A DNA stretch of 48,413 bases from an uncultured Bdellovibrio sp. (GTDB lineage: Bacteria > Bdellovibrionota > Bdellovibrionia > Bdellovibrionales > Bdellovibrionaceae), in the NCBI RefSeq assembly GCF_946478835.1, contig NZ_CAMLDV010000005.1, positions 1-48,413 of the forward strand, written 5' to 3'. Position numbers and translations under genes: made by a program. Under the pieces are notes generated by a model. That model worked only from the letters and a program-made list of their open reading frames with translations. It had not been told where the DNA came from and searched no databases. Numbering within the stretch: position 1 is the stretch's first letter; every line of letters starts with the position of its first letter. Below, one piece after another: positions 17,501-26,705 of the stretch.

Positions 17501-19474
17501 GCGAGAACATTTAAAGAAGCTCTTCGTCAGACATTGTTCTTCGATATGGGCCATGAAATGGGTCACTCTCAAGGGTTAACTCATAACTTCATCGGTTCAT
17601 TCGATAAAGCAAACTTCTCTAACGAAGACGGTTCTGAAACAAAACGTAACTACTCTTCTATCATGGACTACTTTGAGCCAAGCCAATTCAACTGGGATGG
17701 TATCGGTACTTACGATATCCACGCATTGAGAGCTTCTCACTTGGGTCTTTTGGAAGTGACTCCAGAATTTAAGGCAAAACTTGAAAAACAAGGTGCTGCG
17801 AAAATCCTGGTTAACGATAAGTTCATTACGATCCAAGCTATCCAAGCAAACTTTGCGAAGAATGGTTGGAATAACTTTAACAAGTACCAAATCAATGGTC
17901 TTTTGAAGCCATACAAGTACTGCACGGACATCCATGTTGGTTACGAACCTACGTGCCAACGCTTCGACTACGGTACTTCAGCTCAAGAAATCGTTGAGAA
18001 CTTGGCTTTGGATTACGAAGAAAACTACGTGCAAAACTACCACAGCTGGGACCGCAACAACTTTGGCGTAGGCATGGCAGGTCGTGTGATCGGTGGCACA
18101 ATCGGAACAATGTTCCAAATGCGCCAATACTTGGATGAATTGTTCTACAAACTTGTTTTGAGAAACGGGACACAAGAAGAAATCGGCGACTACGTTCAAG
18201 CATCATTGAAAGCGTATATCTTCTACAACCAAGTTATCAAAACTCCGGATGCTCACTCTTTGTTTGAAAGTGCTGACCGTTTCGTAGCAGTACCTTACCA
18301 ATACAAAGAAAGAAACGAGCAAGGTGAAGAGACTGGAAAAGTGATCACAGACGTTGAAATCGTTGAAAAACGCGCGGTTCAAGATCTTGCGATCCGTGAA
18401 GACCGTATCGACACTGTGGGTGTAGAGTACGATAAAATCATGGCGATGAACTTCTTAACTATGAAGGGCTACCCTGATTACAAATACTACTCTCAAAGCA
18501 TCCAGTTCTCGTTCTTGGATTTCGAGAAGTACATCCTAGGCATGGGCGCAGAGGAAAGCTTCTTCGTGAATACTCTAACTGGAATGATGTTGGATCAATT
18601 GCAACCAACGTTTACGAATGAACATGCGACGTTGTCTCCAGTTCGCGGCGAAAAAGCGACTGTAACATCAGCGATGAGAGCTTACGCAGGCATCTATGGT
18701 ATCTTGAATCTTGAAGCTTCAACTTTGAGAGACAAAGACAACTTCGCGAACTTCTTCAAAGTGGGAAGCAGCGTAGGTAAAGCTCCAAGTGACCGTGTTG
18801 TTCTTAGCCAGTTGGGTGTTTCTGACAAGTCTAAGACACGCTTAAGCTACTGGGCTTTGGATAATGCGATTGCTTCAAACTTGATCTTGCAAGTGGCTGC
18901 TGAGAAGAACTTCTTCATCCAAAAAGAAGGCGAAATCGCTCCTTTGATGGAAAAAGTTGTGATCGCTCAGTTCCAGGATATGTTGAGCCAAGGTAAGAAA
19001 GCAGAAGACGTGGCAAAAGCAAAAGCTGATTTGATTGCGAAATTGAATGAGCTTAACAAAAAAGGTGAAATCGTTTCTGAAGAAATGTTGAAAGCAAATC
19101 CACAAATGACTATCGAAGGACAAGTCGAAGGCATGGTTGGTTTCAACAAACAAGTGATCGGTGTAGCAGTGGCGTTGTTGACTCAACAACAAGGTGCTGA
19201 TCAGATCGCTCAACAAGTGGCTGAACAAGCAGGCCAATTGGCAGAAGCTCTTCCATTGTTTGCTCTTGACCAAAAAGCGATCAAGTCAGGTCTTGATAAG
19301 ATCGGTAAAGCCATGAGCCAAACAAAAGGCATGGAAGGTCTTGCACAACTTGGCGATGCTGCAGGTCAGTTGGTAGACGGAACTCAGATCGAGATCTCTT
19401 ACGGTATCATCATGAAGAACGTTGAGTTCTTGAACATGCTCACTCTTATGACGAACCCAGAGTACAACAGATAA
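14570..19474 (+). CDS. Giant lipoprotein zinc metalloprotease (HExxHxxGxxH)
   Basis: 1634 residues from ATG 14570, chosen because GGAGAG sits just upstream and the lipoprotein signal follows directly (lipobox VTGC, Cys24). The zinc site is GHEMGHSQGLTHN, giving His995, Glu996, His999 and His1005, with the metzincin Met-turn SIMDY at Met1032. This pairing resembles the DUF4953/DUF5117 zinc-dependent metalloproteases, which are usually about half this size. The N-terminal 990 residues include an Ala/Lys/Gln-rich helical segment (about 800-870). The C-terminal 450 residues also end in long helices. It is lipid-anchored, probably on the outer membrane, and may degrade prey or envelope protein. 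Codon choice is strongly biased (CGT, GGT, AAC, TTC), suggesting high expression. It is controlled by sigma-54 and ends at an intrinsic terminator. Confidence 0.92.
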   Translation: MTHKSQFAKALTALVALALFVTGCTKTRDASLPEDAQESNFSISEVDSLQKDSQMKVSTDERLSNLSLGESSKATAEKGVVAVTDVEVPNRLKYMFKGLEMTGQAGHSYPIALSVDKQFVTAYKVVSDASELSILEKQLAQVKDEVLLQKQLQKTKNNAEVKTLMAKLKETRAQKATALAKKGSNILVPLFKFKVTGYGVLQRTKNELKEETSTLRLKTTDWSEATHFTMSINPSDRIPVGLDPASRGDMDRTFVMDRINNKIMTAGVLKNEFQIPVNTKDDARVLTLLDVDALHVFEIGQLGKTELTDSQVQQLKLGSNKSNVRQCSDEIKKALPETEQANCILILRYDVPVKYVRPELPVVDYDGNQDAKISFKEVRAGENVGLVQIEQNVQPKKVENNNEMDPRTTIRVADIKGKEFFFKRTLEDAPVTTIFPPGMAGNLTIVKFELEESRLVVRKADKLVNYKSGSNDADVEELMSIPVKYLKHDTKDASGAEYSMARLVPASRVDAEFIELDWTKNTLTTAYSPYASINEPCFDSFADVKVSDVDMHLDKGILNFSFGYSTGLRLHCVAEYNVTNDYNGTANFQVTARLKERVSFKLNDGTTDKSFVAKIPFRAQNELGYGVWTIGQINPTETGLIGREGQEMNFPVVHDFRNGKTLVYTVTGLEPSVDLPADIRQLYRDTATDVVNAWDFAYHQAFKGTALERKGRYVEIQFSGDAGVEAKVGDLDKNIVHFENKFNGNHGVLGVSQVGFNPRSGIVVADSLIIYAGNLQQYVAGSQRNLKISQKWADMKKEFKKQALEELSKQQQAEADAQKKAAEAAKPGASAEQKAEVAAQFTKQLVKMAQGKKADAKVFVNAKNMSLTSGDVKKAVAQMKSLGAGKFNYSAPQMESAWIDRVLRKFAENRQMDSVELEGLVAKEMLASRGAKLSPAQKAELEASARKGAVRTQLNAHFKNSPGCLLTERDGLARNFTARTFKEALRQTLFFDMGHEMGHSQGLTHNFIGSFDKANFSNEDGSETKRNYSSIMDYFEPSQFNWDGIGTYDIHALRASHLGLLEVTPEFKAKLEKQGAAKILVNDKFITIQAIQANFAKNGWNNFNKYQINGLLKPYKYCTDIHVGYEPTCQRFDYGTSAQEIVENLALDYEENYVQNYHSWDRNNFGVGMAGRVIGGTIGTMFQMRQYLDELFYKLVLRNGTQEEIGDYVQASLKAYIFYNQVIKTPDAHSLFESADRFVAVPYQYKERNEQGEETGKVITDVEIVEKRAVQDLAIREDRIDTVGVEYDKIMAMNFLTMKGYPDYKYYSQSIQFSFLDFEKYILGMGAEESFFVNTLTGMMLDQLQPTFTNEHATLSPVRGEKATVTSAMRAYAGIYGILNLEASTLRDKDNFANFFKVGSSVGKAPSDRVVLSQLGVSDKSKTRLSYWALDNAIASNLILQVAAEKNFFIQKEGEIAPLMEKVVIAQFQDMLSQGKKAEDVAKAKADLIAKLNELNKKGEIVSEEMLKANPQMTIEGQVEGMVGFNKQVIGVAVALLTQQQGADQIAQQVAEQAGQLAEALPLFALDQKAIKSGLDKIGKAMSQTKGMEGLAQLGDAAGQLVDGTQIEISYGIIMKNVEFLNMLTLMTNPEYNR

Positions 19475-19489
19475 CCTTTAAGTTTCTCC

Positions 19490-19529
19490 TGCGCGGGTCC
19501 CGCTCTCTCCGGACCTGCGCATTTTTTTT
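19490..19529 (+). terminator. Intrinsic terminator of the metalloprotease gene
   Basis: The stem TGCGCGGGTCC (19490-19500) pairs with GGACCTGCGCA (19511-19521) with one mismatch over a ten-base loop, followed by eight T residues (19522-19529). Confidence 0.92.
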
Positions 19530-19556
19530 GTTTTATTTAAATGATTAGGAGTATTT

Positions 19557-20051
19557 ATGAAAAAGACGATTTTGTTAGGTATGATTTTGCTCGGCACGTC
19601 TTCCGCTTTTGCAGGTGCTAAAGATTTTATTGGTTCTTATCGCTTGCTTAAAGATCAAGTGGAAGGTGAAACATTCTGCTATAAAGGCCTTGATGTTGTT
19701 GAAGAAAACGGTCTTCTCAATCTTTACCGCTCTGATATAACTGAATACGGCCCGATTATCAGTGCTGAACTCAACGGTAAAAGCCGCGACGTCAAATATT
19801 CCCACGGCGAAGCGCTTTCAACAACAAAAGGTGAAGACACTGTGACGTTAAAAGATGACACTTTGACTTTTGCGTTTAACGGTCGCGAAAGCTTGATCGG
19901 CATCCCTGCAATGCGCGTGAGCGACAGCGTCGCAATCAAACTTTCTGCAGATAAAAAGACAGCTTACGTTCTTCGTAAAACATTCGAAGGTCCTGTGATT
20001 GGACTTGGCAAAAAGGGCAAAGCTCTTTGCGAGTATCAAGTTCTTAAATAA
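19557..20051 (+). CDS. Small exported protein of unknown function
   Basis: 164 residues with a signal peptide (about 1-20, ending AFA) and a mature domain of predicted beta-strands (for example FIGSYRLLKDQVEGETFCY and DTVTLKDDTLTFAFNG). It has two Cys residues far apart that could form a disulphide. No family is recognised; the single-domain lipocalin-like size is suggestive only. AGGAG is five bases before ATG. It is a monocistronic unit between two intrinsic terminators. Confidence 0.8.
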   Translation: MKKTILLGMILLGTSSAFAGAKDFIGSYRLLKDQVEGETFCYKGLDVVEENGLLNLYRSDITEYGPIISAELNGKSRDVKYSHGEALSTTKGEDTVTLKDDTLTFAFNGRESLIGIPAMRVSDSVAIKLSADKKTAYVLRKTFEGPVIGLGKKGKALCEYQVLK

Positions 20052-20070
20052 AAATCGATTTCTAAAAATA

Positions 20071-20098
20071 AAAGGGAGTGTTCAACACTCCCTTTTTT
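20071..20098. terminator. Bidirectional intrinsic terminator
   Basis: AAAGGGAGTG-TTCAA-CACTCCCTTT with T-run 20093-20098 on the plus strand and an A-rich run on the other side. It ends both the plus-strand small exported gene and the minus-strand addAB/PilZ operon. Confidence 0.93.
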
Positions 20099-20102
20099 AT
20101 TT

Positions 20103-20891
20103 CTAAATTCTTGTTTTTGGGAAAAGGCCTTCGCCTTTTGTGAAAAGCTTTTTCAGCCAAACTCCGAAACTGTCTTCAGGTCCCGGCAAACGTTCCACCA
20201 CAATTAGTTTTTTAGCGTGAAGACTGTCAATAACGTCTTTCACGATTCTTTGGGATTCCGGCGTATGTTGAAACCGAACTCCACAGCTTAAACCATCTGG
20301 AGATTTATAAAGCACTTTACCCAGAACTTTTGTTTCCTGTCCCTCGTAATTCCAAGAAATTTCCAGCGAGTCATTGGCTTGCAAGGCAGGACCCGAGGTC
20401 ATAAACATTCCACCTTGAGAAAGATTTTTGATGAAAGCCTTAGAGCCGTTCACCACGGCTTCATGATTGAAGTTGTAACGTGGTGCCGCTTCCCACCAAC
20501 GCATGCGCGGGTCAAAGTATATTTTCTGAACGGAAGGTACTACGAAGTAAGCGACAATCAAAAGATCCACGAGCAGAACTACGATCAAAGCAATCAGCGT
20601 GCTCCAGTTCATGCTTGTCCAGTAGCTGTATAAATTCGAAGCAAAGATGATAGCAAGACACACCAGATACGCCCAGTAGCTCCAGCGTTTGCAAATGTAA
20701 ATAAAAATTCCGGCAAGAATAGGAACGCCAACATAGACGAACAACAACGGCTTCGGCAAAACTTCAAACCAGTAGTGCAATTGTGCCGGGAACGTCCTCC
20801 CCGCTCGAACTGCATTCAAAAGAAGATTACCTAAAGGAGCCAACACATGAAGCAAAGCAAGAACGATCAGGGACCATGGTTTTGTTTTCAT
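20103..20891 (-). CDS. Membrane protein with C-terminal PilZ-like domain
   Basis: 262 residues. The N-terminal part (about 5-125) has four predicted membrane helices. The C-terminal part (about 130-240) is PilZ-like: the second motif (D/N)xSxxG is present as NLSQGG, followed by MFM and a typical GVRFQHTPE ending. The first c-di-GMP motif RxxxR is missing; the segment before the barrel reads RWWEAAPRYNFN. It may therefore not bind c-di-GMP, as in known non-binding PilZ types. No SD is visible before ATG. It begins 27 bases after addA and is probably the last gene of that operon. Confidence 0.82.
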   Translation of the reverse strand: MKTKPWSLIVLALLHVLAPLGNLLLNAVRAGRTFPAQLHYWFEVLPKPLLFVYVGVPILAGIFIYICKRWSYWAYLVCLAIIFASNLYSYWTSMNWSTLIALIVVLLVDLLIVAYFVVPSVQKIYFDPRMRWWEAAPRYNFNHEAVVNGSKAFIKNLSQGGMFMTSGPALQANDSLEISWNYEGQETKVLGKVLYKSPDGLSCGVRFQHTPESQRIVKDVIDSLHAKKLIVVERLPGPEDSFGVWLKKLFTKGEGLFPKTRI

Positions 20892-20918
20892 ATAAAAATG
20901 ATAAGGAACGCACAGAAT

Positions 20919-23900
20919 CTAGACAACTAAAAAATCTTGCAGGCGTTTTTCCATTCTTATGTTCATCTCTTCCAGGCTGCGGACATTTTCAATCTTCACA
21001 ACTTCGTCCATTGGATAGACGACGGCAAGCTTGATGTCTTTAACACCATTCAAATACTTCATACGGTATAAAGCCCAGGCATAGGCTTCCAATTGTTTGA
21101 AAGCGGTGTCGGAATATCGCTGAGAACCGGTTTTATAATCCACCATCCAAAGCGTTTCGTTCACGATACCCCACAAGTCGATCTGCCCTTGCATCAGGGA
21201 ATCCTGGTATTTTAGAGCAAACCCCCACTCCACGTGTCCCTTTTCGATGATTTCCAAAAGTGGAATTTGTTGAGTGTTCGCCAAGAACTGAAGCGGTTTC
21301 TTGAGATCCTCGTCAGAAATTTGCAAAAGCTCTTCATAGGAAGTGTATTTCAAAGCTTCAAACAGGCGATGGGCATTGGTCCCTTGTTGAGCCCGAGCTA
21401 GACCTGTTCCCAATTGTCCTGCTTTGGGAGTATACGCTTCCGCAGTCAAAGTTTCTGGAGCTACCAATTCTGTAACAGAAATGTATTTTCTTTTTTCTTC
21501 ACTCTGCGGCGCTTGCCATAAAGGCCGAAGATCTTTTTGCGCAAGATCTTGTTCCGCCATTTTTTGTGGCTGACCATTTTCAACACGCACGACATAGGCA
21601 AAATCTTTTTCCTGATGCAAACCCTCTTCCAAATTAAGAGGACAGTGAGCCGCCCAAGATTTTTTCCCGATTTTTTTATCCCACAGCAAAGTCACTCCGG
21701 ATTTCGCACGAGTCAAAGCCACGTACAAAACACGGTTGAACTCTTCACTTTCGCGGTGCCGAAGTTCCTCAGTGATTTGTTCTGCCAAAATACTTCCGGC
21801 CATGGACTGAGTTTCTTCATTGCGAATCTTCAAGGACCACAGGCCATCTATTTCACGAATACTTAGAACAGGCGCATGACTGTTCCGCGGATCTTGTCCC
21901 ATTCCCGGCAAAATCACCTGATCAAATTGCAAACCTTTGGAAGCATGCACTGTCATAAAGTTCACACGCTTAGGTTCAATCACCGGAGTTGCATCAGCAT
22001 CCTCGCCGCCTTCATCTGTCGAAAGCGTTTCCAGGCTTGAATCGAGGAAATCTAAAAAGTTAAATCCAGGTCGACGTTCTTCTTGGCTTAATAAAGAGAC
22101 CACTTTCCATAAGTTCGCTTCTCGTCGTCCCGTGGAATCAATCTTTGCCGAATAGTCGAAAAGTCCCAAATCAATCAAAGATTTTTTGAGAGTCCAAGAA
22201 AGTCCTTTGATCTCACTTTGCGCTAAAAGGTTTTTTAAAATTCTTAACGGATGGTTTTCTTCTTTTTGCTCCAACGTCTTTAGAGCTTCCTTCCAGAAAG
22301 AATGTTTATAACTGTGGCAGTAACTCGCAATCTCACTGTCACTCATTACAAGCCAAGGTGATCTTAAAAGAGCGACAAAGTTGGCATTGTCATGAGGATT
22401 CACTAAAAACTTTAAAATCGCCAAAGCATCTAAAACTTCGCGGCGCTCATAAAATCCACTGCCACTATGAAGCTGCAATGGCACGCCGTACTCTTGTGCC
22501 ACTTTGGCAATGTCTTCCAACGTTTTATGAGTTCTTCCCAAAACGCAGATTTGCTCAGGGCTCACGCCGGAATTTAAAAGCTCCTGAATTCTAGCCACCG
22601 TCGTTAAAACTTCCGCCGACGTTTCGTCATCTTCTCCGGTCTCAGTTAAAAGGACTTGCACGACCGGATCGTCATTTCCTTTTTTAACTTTGTCAGGAGC
22701 CGGAGTCATCGCCGCAAACTGAGGGCTTAGCTTCGTGAAGTAATGATTGAAAAACTCAAGAACCTCAGGAGATGAGCGGTAGTTCACGAGCTTGATTTGC
22801 ACGTCCCCCGCTTGGTCTTGAATTTCTTGTACTTTTTCCTGGAACACTTCAGAACGCGCTCCACGGAAAAGATAAATACTTTGCTGAGGGTCCCCAACGA
22901 CAAACAATGGTTTTTCACCAATCAAATGACGAAGAAGTTCCACTTGGACGGGACTGGTATCTTGATACTCATCGACCATCCAGAAATCCCATTCGTGCGA
23001 AAACTTATTCGCAGCTTCAGGTGACTCTTGGATTATTTTAAAGGCCAAGGTTTCAAGGTCACTCATTGAAAGCAAACCATTTTCCAATTTGGTTTGCATA
23101 AAGTCCCTACAGAAATTGCGCGCTAATTCTTCAAAAAGCTCACAGTTCTTTTGGTGCTTTTCCCAAAAAGCCGGACGATAGCGAGGTTCACTTAAAAGAA
23201 CATCAATGCGATCCCGCAAAGTTTCAAGCTCTTCATTGAGACTCAAAGAAAACGGCGGAGTCGCTTTACGGAAAACAGGCTTTGACGTGAACTCCCAGAA
23301 ACTATCCAGTCTTTCAAAAAAACCGTCCCAGTTTTGGTTCGAGACCGTCCAATCAAAACCAGCCAGAGACTGTGCGTACTCTTGCCATTTTTCATTTGAA
23401 GCTTCTTGCATGATCTCTGTGCAAACACGCTTTAGCTTTCCAGAAATATCTTGGACGATTTTTGCCGCTTCTTTTTGAAGTTCATCTTTCGCGATAAACT
23501 TCATCTGCGGAAAAATCACGTTTTCGCCAAAATATTTCAGCAAGGCCCCTTCCAGGGTTTGAAAATCATATTCTTCCAAAAGTTCCTGCAACTGCGGATT
23601 TTCTAAAAGGTACTTGCGCATGATTTTGCGCGCACCTTTACGAATTTCCGATTCACTCATGATTTTATAGTCAGGTGTTAAACCAATAGCGGAACCATAA
23701 CGAGACAAGAAAAGACTTAAAACCCCGTGAATCGTTGAAATCTGAACTTGGGATTTAGAACTCACGTATTGGAACAAATCATCACGACCGTCGTCCAAGG
23801 CTTTACTCAAAAGTCTTTCTTTGAGCTCTTGCGTGGCTTTTCTTGTAAACGTTGTTACGACGATGCGTGGAAACTTTCCGTTTCTGTTTTTAAAATCACT

Positions 23901-23999
23901 CGCAAACTTTAAAAAAGTTTGTGTCAGAGTCGTCGTTTTCCCCGCCCCTGCACCTGCGCGCAGGATCGTGTTTTTTAATTCAGATGTGGTGCCCGACAT
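20919..23999 (-). CDS. addA: AddA helicase-nuclease subunit
   Basis: 1026 residues. This UvrD-type SF1 helicase with a C-terminal nuclease partners AddB in double-strand break resection. Walker A is AGAGAGKTT (15-23). Walker B is MVDEYQDTSPVQ. Motif III is VVGDPQQSIYLFRG, motif V is MTVHASKGLQFD, and motif VI is YVALTRAKSG. The PD-(D/E)XK nuclease reads GQIDLWG...MVDYKTG near the C-terminus. ATG 23999 is chosen over the upstream GTG 24011 because GGAGG lies five bases before it. It overlaps addB by 25 bases, so synthesis is coupled. The length is slightly below that of typical Firmicute AddA. Confidence 0.95.
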   Translation of the reverse strand: MSGTTSELKNTILRAGAGAGKTTTLTQTFLKFASDFKNRNGKFPRIVVTTFTRKATQELKERLLSKALDDGRDDLFQYVSSKSQVQISTIHGVLSLFLSRYGSAIGLTPDYKIMSESEIRKGARKIMRKYLLENPQLQELLEEYDFQTLEGALLKYFGENVIFPQMKFIAKDELQKEAAKIVQDISGKLKRVCTEIMQEASNEKWQEYAQSLAGFDWTVSNQNWDGFFERLDSFWEFTSKPVFRKATPPFSLSLNEELETLRDRIDVLLSEPRYRPAFWEKHQKNCELFEELARNFCRDFMQTKLENGLLSMSDLETLAFKIIQESPEAANKFSHEWDFWMVDEYQDTSPVQVELLRHLIGEKPLFVVGDPQQSIYLFRGARSEVFQEKVQEIQDQAGDVQIKLVNYRSSPEVLEFFNHYFTKLSPQFAAMTPAPDKVKKGNDDPVVQVLLTETGEDDETSAEVLTTVARIQELLNSGVSPEQICVLGRTHKTLEDIAKVAQEYGVPLQLHSGSGFYERREVLDALAILKFLVNPHDNANFVALLRSPWLVMSDSEIASYCHSYKHSFWKEALKTLEQKEENHPLRILKNLLAQSEIKGLSWTLKKSLIDLGLFDYSAKIDSTGRREANLWKVVSLLSQEERRPGFNFLDFLDSSLETLSTDEGGEDADATPVIEPKRVNFMTVHASKGLQFDQVILPGMGQDPRNSHAPVLSIREIDGLWSLKIRNEETQSMAGSILAEQITEELRHRESEEFNRVLYVALTRAKSGVTLLWDKKIGKKSWAAHCPLNLEEGLHQEKDFAYVVRVENGQPQKMAEQDLAQKDLRPLWQAPQSEEKRKYISVTELVAPETLTAEAYTPKAGQLGTGLARAQQGTNAHRLFEALKYTSYEELLQISDEDLKKPLQFLANTQQIPLLEIIEKGHVEWGFALKYQDSLMQGQIDLWGIVNETLWMVDYKTGSQRYSDTAFKQLEAYAWALYRMKYLNGVKDIKLAVVYPMDEVVKIENVRSLEEMNIRMEKRLQDFLVV

Positions 24000-26698
24000 T
24001 GTCGCCTCCACTCGCAGTTTACGCAGGTTTTATATTCGGCAGGTTCCGCTTGGCACTCGCCTTTTTTGATTCGGTCCAATGTCGACATTAAAACGGTGCT
24101 AAATTCCGTCATATAACGTTCTTTGGCTTCAAAGGTGGCGTTTTTATCTTTACGTTTTGAGGCTGGATAAAGCATTCCTGCTAAATCTTCGATCTTAAAA
24201 CCTTTGCGCTCAAAGTTTCTAAAGACATAGTAAAAAAGACCTATAACTTCGCCGCCGATGTCTTCGAGAAGTCCCTTCTCTATCACCCACATATAAAAGA
24301 GCAATTGAAGTTCACGGTTTTTAAACCACGAACCGTGGGCGGAAATTCCGCCGGCAGAACTTTTGTAATCCACAACAACCAAATGATTGCTGTCATCGCC
24401 GTCGATACGGTCAATCTGCCCTGAGATGCGGAAGCAATTGTCTTTGGGCTCCCGCGAGATCTCTTCCGTTTTTGGATCAAAATAAAATTCAAAGCGTTTT
24501 TCACGCGCGAGTGTGCGGGTCTTTTTAAACTCTTCACGCCAGCGCTTTTCAAAATCCAGGAATCTTAAACCTAATTGAATGTGTTTCTTTTTTAAAGGAA
24601 CCCACAATCGTTCGTCAGCAAAAAGGAGTTTCTTTTCAACACGGACAGCTTCAAGAATCTGTTCTAGCTCTTCTGCCTTCCAGTCAAAGCGCATAGGCTC
24701 CACCGTCAGCTTTTCAAAAAGAGCATGGGCTAATTGCCCGCGCGTGCGGTGATCCACATCTAAATCAACGTCAGGAAGATCTTTGAGTTTAAAATATCTT
24801 TGTGCCGCAAACATAAATGGGCACTCAAGGAAGCTCTCTACTGCAGAAGCGGAAATGCGCGGAAGCTCTGAAGAAGAAATCAATTCAGGCTCTAGCTTTC
24901 CTAAATCCTGAGCAATGCGCTTTTGAATATTTTCCTTGCGCGAGACAATCCATGGACGGCCGCCGCGTTCTTCAGAATGCTGAAGTTCATCCCAGCGCGT
25001 CTCTTTTGGAAGCGTGAGCTTTTCGTGATCTCCCTTAAGACTCATCCAAAAAGTCGCCGGAGAACAAAGTGAGCCACTTAAATCCGTCGCGCCAAAGCAA
25101 TAGATATCTTGAACACTTTCAGCCTCCGCCAAAAGACGAAGTTCAAACTCCAGATCACTTTGATCAGGATTGTCTAAGTAAAAACCAATATCTTTCGCAA
25201 GTTCGAAGTAATCTTGCCCCGAAAGCTGTGTCTTGTTTCGACCGCGCAGAGATTCGTCCGTTAAGCCAATGAAAATACGGTACTGAGCTTTTTCACTGTG
25301 CGCAGACATAAGTTTTGTCACCATCACACCGCGAGGATTTCCTTTTTCTAAGGTGTATTCTTTAGCGGCGACAATGCTTTCAAGATAACTTAGCCATTCT
25401 TTCCAGATCAGTTTTGTGGAGCTCGTAGCGTTTTGCAAAAGTTCACGCAAGACCACTTGAACGATATCCGTTTCAGATGAATTCCAGTAAAGCAAAGCTT
25501 TAGCGACAAACTCGTCGCGTCCCAAAAGACCTGTAAGGTCTAATTGTTCGTGAAAAACTTTATAGACAATGTCATTGCGTGCAAGGTCTTCATTCACATA
25601 AAGACTTTTAAACAAAGATCTAAATTCTTCATAGCGAAGCTGCTGCGACTCTTCTTTATCAAAAAAAGAAATTTCCAAATCCGAACTCGAAAGGCGACCA
25701 CTCTTAGAACGAAGCAACGCCAGCCAACGAGTGACCGAAGGTAAGCTTTGTGCTTTGTGAGTGATATCCTTTTGTGCAGGAATTCCTTCTTCTTCAAGAT
25801 AAGCTTGCAAGACAGGCCAATAAATTTCGATATCGGGAGCGATCACAGCAATAGACTCAGCCGCGATTCCCGCATTCAACCATTCACGAACTTGTCCGAC
25901 GCTGTGTTTGATTTCCGCAAGCATTCCTGAGAAGCGCAAAACTTCAACGCGCTTTTCTTTTTTAGCAACAGCAGGAAGAGTTTCAATCTTTTGGCTTTGC
26001 GCCCGCAAATCCTCGTAGGGTTTTAAAAGAAAATGGAAATCGGATTTCCAAGAAGGATTAGGTTCCAAAACAATAACATCTACGGAGCGAGAAAGAACCC
26101 TCAGGATCTCCGCCTCCACACGAGAGATCTCGCCACTTAAATCGACGATCAACGGAATATTCCAAACTCTTTCAAGTTCATTGAAGTTTTGCAAGTAAGC
26201 TGTGATCCAGTCCGCTGTGATAATGCGATGATCCTGTAAAAGTTTAAGAGCACAAAAACGCGCTCTTAAATACCATTCCTTCCAGCGATTCATGGACTCG
26301 GGGTGTGACGCAAACCACTCTTCCAGGCGAGATGTCCCTTCCGGATGGAAAATGATTGCCGCCATTTGATCGATGTACGAGAAGACCGTGTCTTCGGCAG
26401 AAGAGTTCACACCTAAAACTTCGGCATGCTCATCCATGATTGTTCTCAGAAGAGATCTGGCAAAAGGATCGCTCACCAAACGAAGACCTGGATCTAAGCG
26501 CTTTAAAAGAATTTTCCAAAGGTCACTGGCACGCAAAACAGATTCGTCGATGTACTGACCTTCGCGTCCCAGAATTTTTTGTTGAAGTTCGAACTTTGTG
26601 CGCAAATCCGAAACAAGCCACGACTGTTCCCGTGGATTATATTTCGCAAAGATCTCCGTGATTTGAGATCGACTTTCTATCGGAATAATTTGCAGCAT
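23975..26698 (-). CDS. addB: AddB nuclease subunit with iron-sulphur cluster, no Walker A
   Basis: 907 residues. The C-terminal RecB-type nuclease is clear (SGQIDRIDG, then VVVDYKSS). The four cluster cysteines of the AddB family are present: one in FLECPFMFAAQRYF before the nuclease, then Cys892, Cys895 and Cys901 (CVNCEWRRQC). This is the C...C-x2-C-x5-C iron-sulphur staple. The N-terminus has no GxxGxGKT motif, so the protein is probably an ATP-independent scaffold and Chi-recognition half while AddA drives unwinding. It starts eight bases after a PorV-like gene in the same direction, without a strong SD, so it is likely co-transcribed with the envelope genes upstream. Confidence 0.92.
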   Translation of the reverse strand: MLQIIPIESRSQITEIFAKYNPREQSWLVSDLRTKFELQQKILGREGQYIDESVLRASDLWKILLKRLDPGLRLVSDPFARSLLRTIMDEHAEVLGVNSSAEDTVFSYIDQMAAIIFHPEGTSRLEEWFASHPESMNRWKEWYLRARFCALKLLQDHRIITADWITAYLQNFNELERVWNIPLIVDLSGEISRVEAEILRVLSRSVDVIVLEPNPSWKSDFHFLLKPYEDLRAQSQKIETLPAVAKKEKRVEVLRFSGMLAEIKHSVGQVREWLNAGIAAESIAVIAPDIEIYWPVLQAYLEEEGIPAQKDITHKAQSLPSVTRWLALLRSKSGRLSSSDLEISFFDKEESQQLRYEEFRSLFKSLYVNEDLARNDIVYKVFHEQLDLTGLLGRDEFVAKALLYWNSSETDIVQVVLRELLQNATSSTKLIWKEWLSYLESIVAAKEYTLEKGNPRGVMVTKLMSAHSEKAQYRIFIGLTDESLRGRNKTQLSGQDYFELAKDIGFYLDNPDQSDLEFELRLLAEAESVQDIYCFGATDLSGSLCSPATFWMSLKGDHEKLTLPKETRWDELQHSEERGGRPWIVSRKENIQKRIAQDLGKLEPELISSSELPRISASAVESFLECPFMFAAQRYFKLKDLPDVDLDVDHRTRGQLAHALFEKLTVEPMRFDWKAEELEQILEAVRVEKKLLFADERLWVPLKKKHIQLGLRFLDFEKRWREEFKKTRTLAREKRFEFYFDPKTEEISREPKDNCFRISGQIDRIDGDDSNHLVVVDYKSSAGGISAHGSWFKNRELQLLFYMWVIEKGLLEDIGGEVIGLFYYVFRNFERKGFKIEDLAGMLYPASKRKDKNATFEAKERYMTEFSTVLMSTLDRIKKGECQAEPAEYKTCVNCEWRRQCRAPHLN

Positions 26699-26705
26699 TT
26701 CTAGA

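Noticed and set aside
24000..24011. GTG 24011 as the addA start
   Set aside because: GGAGG lies inside that stretch and is ideally spaced for ATG 23999.
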